From contig NZ_JAUSXQ010000001.1 of the NCBI RefSeq assembly GCF_030816115.1, forward strand, positions 3,038,001 through 3,102,000: DNA of 64,000 nt, read 5' to 3'. Made by a program: the position numbers and the translations under genes. This document shows positions 54,501-61,767 of this stretch, in pieces. Under the pieces are notes generated by a model. That model was not told the DNA's origin, made no database searches, and saw nothing but the letters and a program-made list of their open reading frames with translations. Numbering within the stretch: the stretch's first letter is position 1; the number at the start of each line of letters is the position of its first letter. Source of the DNA: Chryseobacterium sp. W4I1 (lineage in GTDB: Bacteria; Bacteroidota; Bacteroidia; Flavobacteriales; Weeksellaceae).

Positions 54501-54730
54501 TCATCATCGGTATGCTTCCGTTGGTTTGGACTCAGGGAGCTGCTGCAAAAGGTAACCATTCCATCGGGATCAGTACCGTAGGAGGAATGTTTACAGGAGT
54601 GGTATTCGGAATTTTCATTATTCCGGTAATGTATGTTATCTTCCAGTATCTGCATGAAAAAATGCCAAGCAGAAAAAAGAGAAGAGCACTAAAAAAACAG
54701 CAGGAAGAACTTTTGGCAACTGCTCATTAA
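51551..54730 (+). CDS. RND efflux pump inner membrane permease (AcrB/HAE1 type)
   Basis: The 1059-residue protein is a complete hydrophobe/amphiphile efflux permease with twelve membrane helices and two large periplasmic loops. It starts MLKQFIERPVLSTVISIILL, has FPDIAPPSVQVTAFYPGANAEVV, the proton-relay Asp pair in AIGIVVDDAIVVVEAV and GLLAKNAILIVEFA in the second half. It pumps drugs, dyes or other hydrophobic compounds with the adaptor and outer membrane channel encoded on either side. The gene is intact, unlike the adaptor. Confidence 0.96.
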   Translation: MLKQFIERPVLSTVISIILLLLGALSVFNLPITLFPDIAPPSVQVTAFYPGANAEVVARSVAVPIEEAVNGVENMTYMTSNSSNDGSMTLSVFFKQGSDPDNAAVNVQNRVSKAMSQLPQEVVQAGISTQKVQNSMIMFMGLSSDDPKQYDELFLQNYLKINVIPQIQRIPGVAQAQVFGTRDYSMRIWLKPDRLAANNLSPQEVMAAIKDHNLEAAPGRLGQGSKETYEYILKYKGKLNKNEDYENIAIKANNDGSFLRLKDIARVEFGSYTYTAANRVDGKPVAGFAILQTAGSNANEILTEIEKQVDQFSTTLPKGVKPIIMYNSKDFLDASIHQVVETLVIAFILVFIVVYIFLQDFRSTLIPAIAVPVAIIGTFFFLQLFGFSINMLTLFALVLAIGIVVDDAIVVVEAVHSKMEQTGMPVEQATTNSMSEISGAIISITLVMCAVFIPVGFMQGPAGVFYRQFAFTLVIAIMISAVNALTLSPALCALFLNDPQGEHGDHGHKKGFGAKFFNAFNVAFNNMTKKYIYSLKFLIKNKWVAVGGLALIIASSVFLINKAPTGFIPTEDQGFVLYAVNTPPGSSLDRTNKATEQIDKIVNSEKAMNHLWVADGMNFISNANASPYSAGFIKLKDYKDRGDMKDPDQIAATLTGKVAQVKDANAFFFNFPTVQGFGNVSGFEFMLQDKTNGSFEQLGTTTQAFIGELMKRPEIAFAFTTYAAGNPQYTIDVDSDKANQLGVSVTELMQTMQIYYGSSFVSDFNRFGKYYRVMAQADIPYRTDANSLEGIYVKNKSGEMVPVKTLVTLKRTFGPETVTRNNLFNAVTINGTPKPGYSTGDAIKAVEEVAQKSLPRGFGYEWTGITREEIKTGGQTAFVFLLSILFVYFLLAAQYESYILPFAVILTVPTGIFGVFAFTGLAGIDNNIYVQVGLIMLVGLLAKNAILIVEFAVQRRKAGRTLIESALQASRLRLRPILMTSFAFIIGMLPLVWTQGAAAKGNHSIGISTVGGMFTGVVFGIFIIPVMYVIFQYLHEKMPSRKKRRALKKQQEELLATAH

Positions 54731-54996
54731 TAAATAAAATGATTTACAAAACTTTGAGAAACACTTTTAATCACAAAAGTCACAAAAATTTTTAAACACT
54801 TAAATTATTTGAAGTTTAACCTTCGAAAATAGAAGCCCATAAGTTTAAAGAATCAGAGGTTTTATGCATAAATAATACATCTGTGAAAATCCGTATAATC
54901 TGTGGTTAAAATAAAGCAAAGTACTCTCCTACTAAAGACATCTTTGCAACCGACATCTCAAAGTTTTGTATTCAATTAAAAGTTTATTTAAAAACT
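54731..54996 (+). other. intergenic region between pump and channel genes
   Basis: This 266-base gap has no gene. It contains text common between Bacteroidota genes, such as TAATCACAAAAGTCACAAAA and GTGAAAATCCGTATAATCTG, which read as degenerate words with roughly seven-base steps. Such text suggests an inserted repetitive element in the efflux operon. A promoter for the channel gene may lie at the right end but no exact -7 box is seen. Confidence 0.45.
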
Positions 54997-56409
54997 ATGA
55001 AAAGAATAAAGAATATTTTTCTAACATTTATATTGGCTATGGCTGCGGCTTCATGCGTGTCTAAACTGGCATACACGGAGCCAGACCTCCAGCTTCCGGA
55101 AAAATTCCAGTACACCGCTACTGCTGATACAGCAAGCATCGCCAATCTGGAATGGAAACAGTTTTTCAGCGATCCTATTTTACAGGGACTGATTGAAAAA
55201 GGAATTAAAAATAACTATGATCTTCAGATTGCTTTGAAACAGGTAGCTTCATCACAGGAGAAACTGAAGCAAGCAAAATATCTTCAATATCCTGATGTAG
55301 GTTTCGCCGTTTCAGCGCAAATTTCAAAACCTTCAGAAAACAGCATGAACGGGAAAAGTTTAAATTCATTTTTAGGTCAGAATCATGTTGAAGATTATAA
55401 TGCTGCCTTCAACCTTTCATGGGAAGCAGACATCTGGGGCAAGATCAAAAATCAGCAGGAAGTTTCAAGAATGCAGTATCTGCAAACTTACGAGGCAACA
55501 AAAGCAGTGCAGACACAGGTTGTAGCAGCTATTGCCCAGGGATATTACAATCTATTGATGCTTGATAAACAGATTCAGATTGCAAAATCAAACCTGGAAT
55601 TAAGTACCAATACCCTTTCTATCACTGAAAAAATGTGGCAAAGTGGTGATACAACTTCTTTAGGTGTTCAGCAGGCAACTGCTCAGAAACAATCTACAGA
55701 ACTTCTGATCACACAATTGGAACAAACTATTGCAATCCAGGAAAATGCTTTAAGCATTCTTGTGGGCGAAAATCCAACAAAGATCAGCAGAACGATTGAA
55801 ATGTCGGATACTTCTTTACCACAGGATATTTCAGCAGGCCTTCCGGCAGCAATGGTGAGCCGTCGTCCGGATGTCCGTCAGCAAGAACTGGTTCTGTTGG
55901 AATCCAATTCAATGGTGGGAATTGCTCAGGCGAATATGTATCCTGCGTTGAAAATTACAGCCAACGGAGGGGTAAATTCATTCAAAATTGACAACTGGTT
56001 TCAGATTCCAGCTTCATTGTTCGGGTCTGTATTGGGAGGAATTACCCAGCCAATTTTCCAGAAAAGACAGTTGAAAACTGATCTTAATGTAGCTAAAATC
56101 CAAAGAGAGAAAAATGTACTGGCTTTCCGTCAGTCAGTTTTAAATGCAGTGGGTGAAGTTTCCGATGCCTTGGTCTCTAATGAAAGTTTAAAAGTTCAGG
56201 AACAGAAAGCAACAGAACAGGTAACAACCTTGAAAAACGGAATAAAAAGTGCCGAAATGCTTTACAAAGGCGGTATGGCCAATTATTTAGAAGTGATAAC
56301 AGCTCAGGGAAATTCTCTGCAGGCTGAACTGAATCTTGCGTCTGTAAAAAGACAGAGACTGAGCAGCATTGTAGATCTTTACCGAGCTCTTGGTGGCGGT
56401 TGGAAGTAG
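54997..56409 (+). CDS. RND efflux outer membrane lipoprotein channel (TolC/NodT type)
   Basis: The 470-residue protein has a lipoprotein signal (AMAAASCVSK) and two repeated outer membrane efflux domains (about 60-260 and 275-465). Typical motifs are EWKQFFSDPILQGLIEKG, LSWEADIWGKIKNQQEVSR, and SRRPDVRQQELVLLESNSMVG with the closing YKGGMANYLEVI. It forms the trimeric channel of the tripartite pump. It is separated from the permease by 266 bases but is in the same direction and order as in standard RND operons. Confidence 0.94.
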   Translation: MKRIKNIFLTFILAMAAASCVSKLAYTEPDLQLPEKFQYTATADTASIANLEWKQFFSDPILQGLIEKGIKNNYDLQIALKQVASSQEKLKQAKYLQYPDVGFAVSAQISKPSENSMNGKSLNSFLGQNHVEDYNAAFNLSWEADIWGKIKNQQEVSRMQYLQTYEATKAVQTQVVAAIAQGYYNLLMLDKQIQIAKSNLELSTNTLSITEKMWQSGDTTSLGVQQATAQKQSTELLITQLEQTIAIQENALSILVGENPTKISRTIEMSDTSLPQDISAGLPAAMVSRRPDVRQQELVLLESNSMVGIAQANMYPALKITANGGVNSFKIDNWFQIPASLFGSVLGGITQPIFQKRQLKTDLNVAKIQREKNVLAFRQSVLNAVGEVSDALVSNESLKVQEQKATEQVTTLKNGIKSAEMLYKGGMANYLEVITAQGNSLQAELNLASVKRQRLSSIVDLYRALGGGWK

Positions 56410-56431
56410 TAAATTTAATTATATTGTTTTT

Positions 56432-56465
56432 AATGCGGTCTCTAATTCAGGGGCCGTATTTTTTA
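56432..56465 (+). terminator. intrinsic terminator of the efflux locus
   Basis: AATGCGGTCTC pairs with GGGGCCGTATT (with G-U pairs) around a seven-base loop, followed by a T run, 23 bases after the channel gene stop. Confidence 0.8.
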
Positions 56466-56661
56466 TTCTCTTCTAATTTAACGATTTAAATGATTATGAA
56501 TTGGCAATTGGAACCATTAAGAATAGGAAGAAATGAAGTTTTATTAAGAAATCAAATGGATTTATATGCATAAACTAAAAGCGAAGCTTCTTAATATTCT
56601 TAACACTTAAACCAATCTTAATGGTAAAAACATTTTGAAAAGTTTAGAATTTGGATCAGAA

Positions 56662-57576
56662 TTATCCTTGTCCCTGTTCAGAGATCCACTGAAGCAGATC
56701 CTCAAAATCTTTCTGTGAATACCCCAATGGCAAATAATGAATATCATCCGCTTTTCTATACCACGTCAGCTGTCGTTTTGCATATCTCCGGCTGTTTTTC
56801 TTAATTTCAGAAACAGCAAAATCCAAATCCCATTCGCCATCGAAATATTTGAATAACTCCGCATAGCCAACTGTATTTAAAGCAGTTAGGCTCTTAAATT
56901 TCTCTAAACCTTTTGCTTCATCCAACAGACCCTTCTCCATCATGATATCTACCCGTCTGTTGATTCTGTCATACAGATCTTCTCTTGGAGCTTCAATTCC
57001 GATGCGGATCACGTTAAAATCTCTTGAATCCTGAGAAACAGCAATAAGTTCAGAATATTTTTTATCCGTTTGCCAGATTACGTCAATTGCCCGTAACAGT
57101 CTTCTGTGATTATGAAAATCCACTATTTCAAAATACTCAGGATCGAGCTCTTTCAATATTTCCTGAAGTTTTTCTATTCCTTCCTTATCAAAGACTTCCT
57201 GAAGCTTTTTCTGATTATCTTCATTAGCTTCCGGTAAATCATTCAGACCTTCAATCACTGCTTTTTCATACATCATACTTCCACCGACCAAAATGACGGT
57301 ATCATGACTGACGAAAAGTTCATTGAGTTTTTTTAAAGCATCTTCTTCATACTGCCCGATAGAATAATATTCCTGAACTGAAAGATTCCCGATAAAATGA
57401 TGAGGTGCCTCCGCCAGTTCTTCTGCGGAAGGTGAAGCAGTACCGATTTTCATTTCCCGAAAAAACTGACGCGAATCACAAGAAATAATCTCAGTATTGA
57501 AATGAGCCGCGAGATCAATAGCCAGTCTCGTTTTTCCAATTCCAGTGGGTCCTACTACAGAAATCAAATTTTTCAC
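56662..57576 (-). CDS. miaA: tRNA dimethylallyltransferase
   Basis: MiaA adds a dimethylallyl group to A37 of tRNAs that read codons starting with U. The 304-residue protein has the P-loop VVGPTGIGKTRLAIDLA (about 7-23), ISCDSRQFFREMKIGTA (the DSxQ motif), HHFIGNLSVQEYYSIGQY, VGGSMMYEKAVIEGL and a late YAKRQLTWYRK. It is monocistronic and divergent from yicC. Confidence 0.96.
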   Translation of the reverse strand: MKNLISVVGPTGIGKTRLAIDLAAHFNTEIISCDSRQFFREMKIGTASPSAEELAEAPHHFIGNLSVQEYYSIGQYEEDALKKLNELFVSHDTVILVGGSMMYEKAVIEGLNDLPEANEDNQKKLQEVFDKEGIEKLQEILKELDPEYFEIVDFHNHRRLLRAIDVIWQTDKKYSELIAVSQDSRDFNVIRIGIEAPREDLYDRINRRVDIMMEKGLLDEAKGLEKFKSLTALNTVGYAELFKYFDGEWDLDFAVSEIKKNSRRYAKRQLTWYRKADDIHYLPLGYSQKDFEDLLQWISEQGQG

Positions 57577-57594
57577 AGTGCTAATTTAAATGTT

Positions 57595-57602
57595 TATCTT
57601 TG
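57595..57602 (+). promoter_or_regulatory. -7 promoter element of the yicC-gmk unit
   Basis: TATCTTTG is an exact TAnnTTTG, 17 bases before the yicC ATG. Confidence 0.65.
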
Positions 57603-57619
57603 TACAACAATAAAAAACT

Positions 57620-58477
57620 ATGATTTTATCAATGACCGGATTCGGCCGAGCCGAAGGTGTTTTTGAAGGGAAAAAGATTTCGATAGATATTAAATCACTG
57701 AACAGCAAAAGCTTTGATTTAAATATCAAAGTTCCTTTGCGTTATAAAGAGAAAGAATTCGAGATCAGAAAAATCCTTAACGACAGAATTATCCGTGGGA
57801 AAGTAGACTGCTATATCAACCTGGAGAATCTTGAAGAGACAAATGATGTGAAGATCAACAGGAGTTTAATAGATTCTTATATGAACGAACTTCGTACGAT
57901 TGCTTCCGACGGACCTGATTTTGAGTACCTGAAAATGGCGGTAAGACTTCCTGATGCTATTTCTTCGAGACCCGATGAACTTACAGAAGGTGAATGGGAA
58001 TCTTTAGCAAAAATAGTTCACGCAGCTGTAGACCGATTCATGGAATTCAGAAAAACCGAAGGTGGTATTCTACACGAAGAACTGGAAAGAAATATCCAGA
58101 ATATTGATAAATATCTTTCAGAAGTGATTCCTTTTGAAGAAGAAAGAATCATTGCAGTAAAAGAACGTTATCAAAAATCGTTAAAAGAATTCGAGAATGT
58201 AGACGAAACCCGTTTCTACCAGGAAATGGCGTATTTTACAGAGAAACTTGATATTGCTGAAGAAAAAGTGAGACTTACCCAGCATTTGAAATACTACAAA
58301 GAAGTAATGGATAATGAAGATTTCAACGGGAAAAAACTTGGTTTTATTTCTCAGGAAATTGGAAGAGAGATCAATACTTTAGGTTCAAAAGCCAATCATG
58401 CAGAGATCCAGAAACTGGTGGTTATGATGAAGGATGATTTGGAAAAAATAAAAGAACAGACGTTAAACGTATTATAG
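57620..58477 (+). CDS. YicC family protein (endoribonuclease-like)
   Basis: The 285-residue protein matches YicC along its length: MILSMTGFGRAEGVFEGKKI at the start, IDIKSLNSKSFDLNIKVPL, KEKEFEIRKILNDRIIRGKVDC, and the C-terminal DUF1732 helical part NGKKLGFISQEIGREINTLGSKAN. E. coli YicC is an RNase that acts on small RNA. In many genomes yicC precedes gmk as here, 61 bases apart. Confidence 0.93.
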   Translation: MILSMTGFGRAEGVFEGKKISIDIKSLNSKSFDLNIKVPLRYKEKEFEIRKILNDRIIRGKVDCYINLENLEETNDVKINRSLIDSYMNELRTIASDGPDFEYLKMAVRLPDAISSRPDELTEGEWESLAKIVHAAVDRFMEFRKTEGGILHEELERNIQNIDKYLSEVIPFEEERIIAVKERYQKSLKEFENVDETRFYQEMAYFTEKLDIAEEKVRLTQHLKYYKEVMDNEDFNGKKLGFISQEIGREINTLGSKANHAEIQKLVVMMKDDLEKIKEQTLNVL

Positions 58478-58538
58478 ACCATAGACCTATAGACAAGAGA
58501 TCCATCTCGTATCTCTGATCTAAAAATCTCTAATCTGA
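58478..58538. repeat. degenerate 7-base-period intergenic repeat
   Basis: Between yicC and gmk the words ATAGACC, ATAGACC, TATAGAC, AAGAGAT, CCATCTC, GTATCTC, TGATCTA follow each other in seven-base steps. It is the clearest example of the pattern. Confidence 0.6.
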
Positions 58539-59105
58539 ATGAATAAAGTTATCATATTTTCAGCACCATCGGGGAGCGGAAAAACTACATTAGTAAAACA
58601 TTCTCTGGAAACATTTCCTCAACTGGCATTTTCTATCTCCTGCACTACAAGGCAGCCAAGAGGAAGTGAAGCCCATGCAGTAGATTATCATTTTTTAAGT
58701 CCGGATGAATTCAGACAGAAAATAAAGGAAGATGCTTTTGTAGAATATGAAGAAGTATATACTGACAAATATTACGGTACTTTAAAATCTGAAGTGGAAA
58801 AAATCTGGAATCAGGAAAAAGTAGTTATTTTTGATGTGGATGTAAAAGGGGGAATTTCTTTAAAAAAATATTTTGGAGAAAAAGCATTGTCCATTTTCAT
58901 TGAACCTCCTTCCATAGAAGAATTGGAACGAAGATTGATTACCAGAAACACGGATGATGCAGAAACCATAAAAACCCGTGTAGCAAAGGCTGAAGAAGAA
59001 ATGACCTTTGCGAAAGAGTTTGACAGGATCGTCATTAATACCGATCTTGATGAAGCAAAAAAAGAAATAGAAAGTTTAATAAAAAATTTTATAGAAAGAA
59101 ACTAG
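58539..59105 (+). CDS. gmk: guanylate kinase
   Basis: Gmk phosphorylates GMP to GDP with ATP. The 188-residue protein has the P-loop FSAPSGSGKTTLVKH (about 7-21), the GMP-binding SCTTRQPRGSEAHAVDYHFL, and YEEVYTDKYYGTLKSEVE, then FDVDVKGGISLKKYF and the lid with RLITRNTDDAETI. It follows yicC in the usual order. Confidence 0.97.
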   Translation: MNKVIIFSAPSGSGKTTLVKHSLETFPQLAFSISCTTRQPRGSEAHAVDYHFLSPDEFRQKIKEDAFVEYEEVYTDKYYGTLKSEVEKIWNQEKVVIFDVDVKGGISLKKYFGEKALSIFIEPPSIEELERRLITRNTDDAETIKTRVAKAEEEMTFAKEFDRIVINTDLDEAKKEIESLIKNFIERN

Positions 59106-59211
59106 AAGCTATAAATGTGAAGTTAGTTCCCATTATACCATTTGAGTCGTATCGAAACTCTAACTTCTCATTTCTAATCTCTAACTTCTATAATCAAAAA
59201 TTGAGGTTGAT
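59106..59211. repeat. degenerate 7-base-period intergenic repeat
   Basis: The gap between gmk and nadA contains words CTAACTT, CTCATTT, CTAATCT, CTAACTT, CTATAAT at seven-base steps, similar to those before the nfu promoter. Confidence 0.55.
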
Positions 59212-60231
59212 ATGAGTACCGAAACATTAGAAAAAGCTAAATCTGCGATTCCTGTAAGAGGATTTCTGGATATTAAAGACATAGCAATCCCTCAAGGAGA
59301 AGAATTGGTGAAAGCTATTCTGAAACTTAAAGAAGAAAAAAATGCGGTGATCCTTGCCCATTATTACCAGCCGGGAGAAATTCAGGATATCGCTGATTTC
59401 CTTGGAGATTCTCTGCAGCTGGCAAGACAGGCCAAAGATACCAATGCGGACATGATCGTATTCTGCGGGGTACATTTTATGGCTGAAGCCGCTAAGATTC
59501 TGAACCCGACTAAAAAAGTAGTTCTTCCGGATACCATGGCTGGATGCTCTCTGGCAGACGGATGTTCAGGAGAAGGGTTAAGAAAAATGCGTGAACAGCA
59601 CCCAAACGCTTTGATTGCCACTTACATCAACTGTAATGCAGAAACTAAAGCAGAAAGTGATATCATAGTGACCAGTTCAAATGCTGAAACCGTCATTGAA
59701 GCCTTACCAAAAGACAGGCCTATTATCTTTGCACCGGATAAAAACTTAGGAAGGTATCTCTCTAAGAAAACAGGTCGTGATATGATCCTTTGGGACGGAA
59801 GCTGTATTGTACACGAAGCATTTTCTATGGAAAGAATTGCACAACAGCTTGCAGACAATCCGGATGCTAAACTTATTGCACACCCTGAAAGTGAGGAAGC
59901 CGTTTTAAAACTGGCTCACTTTATCGGCTCTACTTCTGCCCTGTTGAATTTTGTAGAAAAAGACGACTGTCAGAAATTCATTATCGCCACCGAAGAAGGA
60001 ATTCTTCACGAAATGAGAAAACGTGCACCGCACAAGGAACTTATTCCCGCTCTTGTTTTTGATGAAAGCTGTAACTGTTCGGAATGTTTCTATATGAAAC
60101 GCAACACCATGGAGAAATTATACCTGTGTATGAAATATGAGCTTCCGGAAATCCTTATTGACGAGGAGCTTCGTCTAAGAGCGCTGAAGCCAATTGAAGC
60201 TATGCTGGATCTTTCGAAAAGCATAAAATAA
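59212..60231 (+). CDS. nadA: quinolinate synthase A
   Basis: NadA condenses iminoaspartate and dihydroxyacetone phosphate to quinolinate in NAD synthesis and needs a 4Fe-4S cluster. The 339-residue protein has VILAHYYQPGEIQDIADFLG (about 45-64), the three cluster Cys in FCGVHFMAEAAKIL, ATYINCNAETKA and CNCSECFYMKRNTMEKLYLC, plus PDKNLGRYLS. It is probably independent of gmk, given the repeat-filled gap. Confidence 0.96.
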   Translation: MSTETLEKAKSAIPVRGFLDIKDIAIPQGEELVKAILKLKEEKNAVILAHYYQPGEIQDIADFLGDSLQLARQAKDTNADMIVFCGVHFMAEAAKILNPTKKVVLPDTMAGCSLADGCSGEGLRKMREQHPNALIATYINCNAETKAESDIIVTSSNAETVIEALPKDRPIIFAPDKNLGRYLSKKTGRDMILWDGSCIVHEAFSMERIAQQLADNPDAKLIAHPESEEAVLKLAHFIGSTSALLNFVEKDDCQKFIIATEEGILHEMRKRAPHKELIPALVFDESCNCSECFYMKRNTMEKLYLCMKYELPEILIDEELRLRALKPIEAMLDLSKSIK

Positions 60232-60257
60232 TTTATCACCATGTACTGAATATTTAT

Positions 60258-60265
60258 TATATTTG
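60258..60265 (+). promoter_or_regulatory. -7 promoter element of GG-leader peptide 1
   Basis: TATATTTG is an exact TAnnTTTG, 25 bases before the ATG of the peptide gene. Confidence 0.65.
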
Positions 60266-60290
60266 AATTTAAACTCATAAAATATTCAAC

Positions 60291-60452
60291 ATGAAAAATT
60301 TGAAAAAGCTAGATCGGAAGGTATTAAAAAATGTAAACGGCGGAGGTGGAATTTGCAATCTGAATTGTGAAATTCATGAAACTTGCGGAGTCGGTTGCAT
60401 TGGTGAACTTATTTGCGTTCCAAGAGGACAATACATTCCAGATAATTGTTAA
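60291..60452 (+). CDS. GG-leader Cys-rich peptide 1 (bacteriocin-like, class B)
   Basis: A 53-residue frame starts MKNLKKLDRKVLKNVNGG, a double-glycine-type leader as in Chryseobacterium 'bacteriocin-like' proteins, and continues into a core with six Cys. The core has CVPRGQYIPDNC, a C-[IV]-P-[KR]-G-x-Y motif shared with peptide 5. Double-glycine leaders are normally cut by C39-peptidase ABC exporters; none is in the window. It has its own promoter and terminator and is the only member on the plus strand. Activity is unknown. Confidence 0.8.
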   Translation: MKNLKKLDRKVLKNVNGGGGICNLNCEIHETCGVGCIGELICVPRGQYIPDNC

Positions 60453-60455
60453 AAT

Positions 60456-60483
60456 AAAAGCACTGTTTTCACAGTGCTTTTTC
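60456..60483. terminator. bidirectional terminator between peptide genes 1 and 2
   Basis: AAAAGCACTGT pairs perfectly with ACAGTGCTTTT around a six-base loop. It serves the convergent peptide genes at 60291-60452 and 60489-60683. Confidence 0.92.
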
Positions 60484-60488
60484 ATTTC

Positions 60489-60683
60489 TTAAAAAGGATC
60501 CGAACAACGATAATCTACTAAAACCCGTAATTTACAACAAGCCGGCAAAGCATTATAGTCATCACATGATCTTGGATAATCCGGTGCCGGTCCGTAAGGG
60601 CCCGGAGGACAGTTTTCATAACAGACATTTCCCCCGTTAATAGACTTCAGGTTTTCTCTGTTTAATTTTTTCAAATTTTTCAT
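60489..60683 (-). CDS. GG-leader Cys-rich peptide 2 (class A)
   Basis: The 64-residue peptide has the leader MKNLKKLNRENLKSINGG and a core NVCYENCPPGPYGPAPDY followed by RSCDDYNALPACCKLRVLV. The pattern C-x(3)-C-P ... S-C-x(2)-Y-x(2)-L-x(2)-C-C-K ... C is shared with peptides 4 and 6. A frame extension to 60722 is excluded by a TATATTTG promoter inside it. Confidence 0.8.
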   Translation of the reverse strand: MKNLKKLNRENLKSINGGNVCYENCPPGPYGPAPDYPRSCDDYNALPACCKLRVLVDYRCSDPF

Positions 60684-60704
60684 ATTAATTTTATTTTGAT
60701 CTAT

Positions 60705-60712
60705 CAAATATA
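60705..60712 (-). promoter_or_regulatory. -7 promoter element of GG-leader peptide 2
   Basis: On the minus strand this reads TATATTTG, 21 bases before the ATG at 60683. Confidence 0.65.
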
Positions 60713-60807
60713 ACATTTTCAATCAAAATATAAACAGTTGTACCTGAAAGCTAAAACAAATGACTGATTACTGAACCTCCGAAAACCTTCATTAATTTTT
60801 GTAAGCA

Positions 60808-60978
60808 TTACACCATCGGAGGATAGCAAGTGCCTCCCGGAGTTCTCCAGCAGCCCCAGGCACCACCGCCACGGAAGCATACATACGCAGCACCACCACA
60901 TGTTTCAATCTGAAACTCGGTAAATCCGCCACTGATTTTACTTTTTTCTTCTCTGGATAGATTTTTTAGATTTTTCAT
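60808..60978 (-). CDS. GG-leader Gly/Cys-rich peptide 3 (class C)
   Basis: A 56-residue frame starts MKNLKNLSREEKSKISGG, with the same leader form as its neighbours. The core runs FTEFQIETCGGAAYVCF and then a Gly/Trp-rich part with four Cys in all, ending TCYPPMV. It differs from class A and B but shares EFQI-x-TC-x-GA with the relic at 61288-61397. It was found by reading the frame; other overlapping frames on this strand are spurious. A near-match -7 box (TATATTTA) lies upstream. Confidence 0.75.
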   Translation of the reverse strand: MKNLKNLSREEKSKISGGFTEFQIETCGGAAYVCFRGGGAWGCWRTPGGTCYPPMV

Positions 60979-61057
60979 AGTAATTTATTTTGTTCAATAA
61001 ATATATAGTATTTTAAACATCATATGTTAAAAATATCACATAGTTAGGAATAATAGA

Positions 61058-61258
61058 CTAATTAATCACCGGACCTACACAACTCGGCATGACAAGATAC
61101 TGCCCTTTGCAACAGCTTGACAAAGCTGTATATTGTTGACAGCTACGGGTTGCTCCAGATCCCGGAGGCCCAAAAGTAGTTCCTGCAGGGTAAGGACAAC
61201 CGCCAGGACACGCTGCACCATTGATTTTTTTCAACTGTTGTTTTGATAATTTTCTCAT
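61058..61258 (-). CDS. GG-leader Cys-rich peptide 4 (class A)
   Basis: The 66-residue peptide begins MRKLSKQQLKKINGAACPGG. The cleavage site is NGA or further on at GG, a variant of the double-glycine form. The core has PGGCPYPAGTTFGPPG, then RSCQQYTALSSCCKGQYLV and a last Cys, matching the class A spacing of peptide 2. A longer frame from 61324 lacks the leader pattern at its start and is not preferred. Confidence 0.78.
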   Translation of the reverse strand: MRKLSKQQLKKINGAACPGGCPYPAGTTFGPPGSGATRSCQQYTALSSCCKGQYLVMPSCVGPVIN

Positions 61259-61287
61259 AATACTTGTTTTTATTGTTAATAAAGTAT

Positions 61288-61397
61288 TTAGTAAAACATA
61301 AGAGTATAATATTTCCAGACACACGCCGACAGGACTATTCCATTGCTGCGGTTACAATTACAAAAAGCACCATAACATGTTTTGATCTGAAACTCTT
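61288..61397 (-). pseudogene. relic of a class C GG-peptide core
   Basis: On the minus strand, directly after the stop of peptide 5, a frame reads EFQIKTCYGAFCNCNRSNG before a nonsense-like tail. This aligns with the core EFQIETCGGA of peptide 3 but has no start codon or leader. It looks like a truncated, decaying paralogue. At the DNA level the string TTTCAGAT is shared and both are followed by an ACATG. Confidence 0.6.
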
Positions 61398-61574
61398 TTA
61401 GTTATCTATTTCTACCGGAATTTTCCCACAATAGATTCCTTTAGGAATGCATTTTTTCGAGTACTCACACCAGTAGTGGGTATATATACATACACATGGA
61501 AACGGACCGCAGTCTATCCCCGCACCTGCAACTGTTTTTAATTCTCCTCTTGAGAGTTTTTTAAGTTTTTTCAT
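61398..61574 (-). CDS. GG-leader Cys-rich peptide 5 (class B)
   Basis: The 58-residue peptide begins MKKLKKLSRGELKTVAGAG; the leader ends GAG, a variant of GG. The core has six Cys, with CGPFPCVC, WCEYSKKC and CIPKGIYC. The last piece matches the C-[IV]-P-[KR]-G-x-Y motif of peptide 1. The start at 61598 in the longer frame is not preferred because the leader begins at MKKLKKL. A near-match -7 (CATCTTTG) lies about 45 bases upstream. Confidence 0.75.
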   Translation of the reverse strand: MKKLKKLSRGELKTVAGAGIDCGPFPCVCIYTHYWCEYSKKCIPKGIYCGKIPVEIDN

Positions 61575-61718
61575 AATATTTAAGATTAAATTTCTCACAC
61601 ACCGTTGATATGCTAAACAAAGATGAACCTCAAATAATTTAAAACAAAACCAGAACTAGCAGATGTAGCTGAATATTGAGTAAGTGATGCATTCTAAACT
61701 ATTTCTGTAACAAATAGC

Positions 61719-61746
61719 AAAAAAAAGACTGCCTTTTCAGACAGTC
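61719..61746 (-). terminator. intrinsic terminator of peptide gene 6
   Basis: On the minus strand GACTGTC pairs with GGCAGTC around a TGAAAA loop, followed by a run of eight T, about 20 bases after the stop of the peptide gene at 61768. Confidence 0.85.
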
Positions 61747-61767
61747 CTGCAATTTTTCGCTACCGGT

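Noticed and set aside
60719..60901. 60-codon minus-strand frame rich in Trp and Cys over peptide gene 3
   Set aside because: It is out of frame with the GG-leader peptide at 60808-60978, which has a recognisable leader and stop; the overlapping frame has none.
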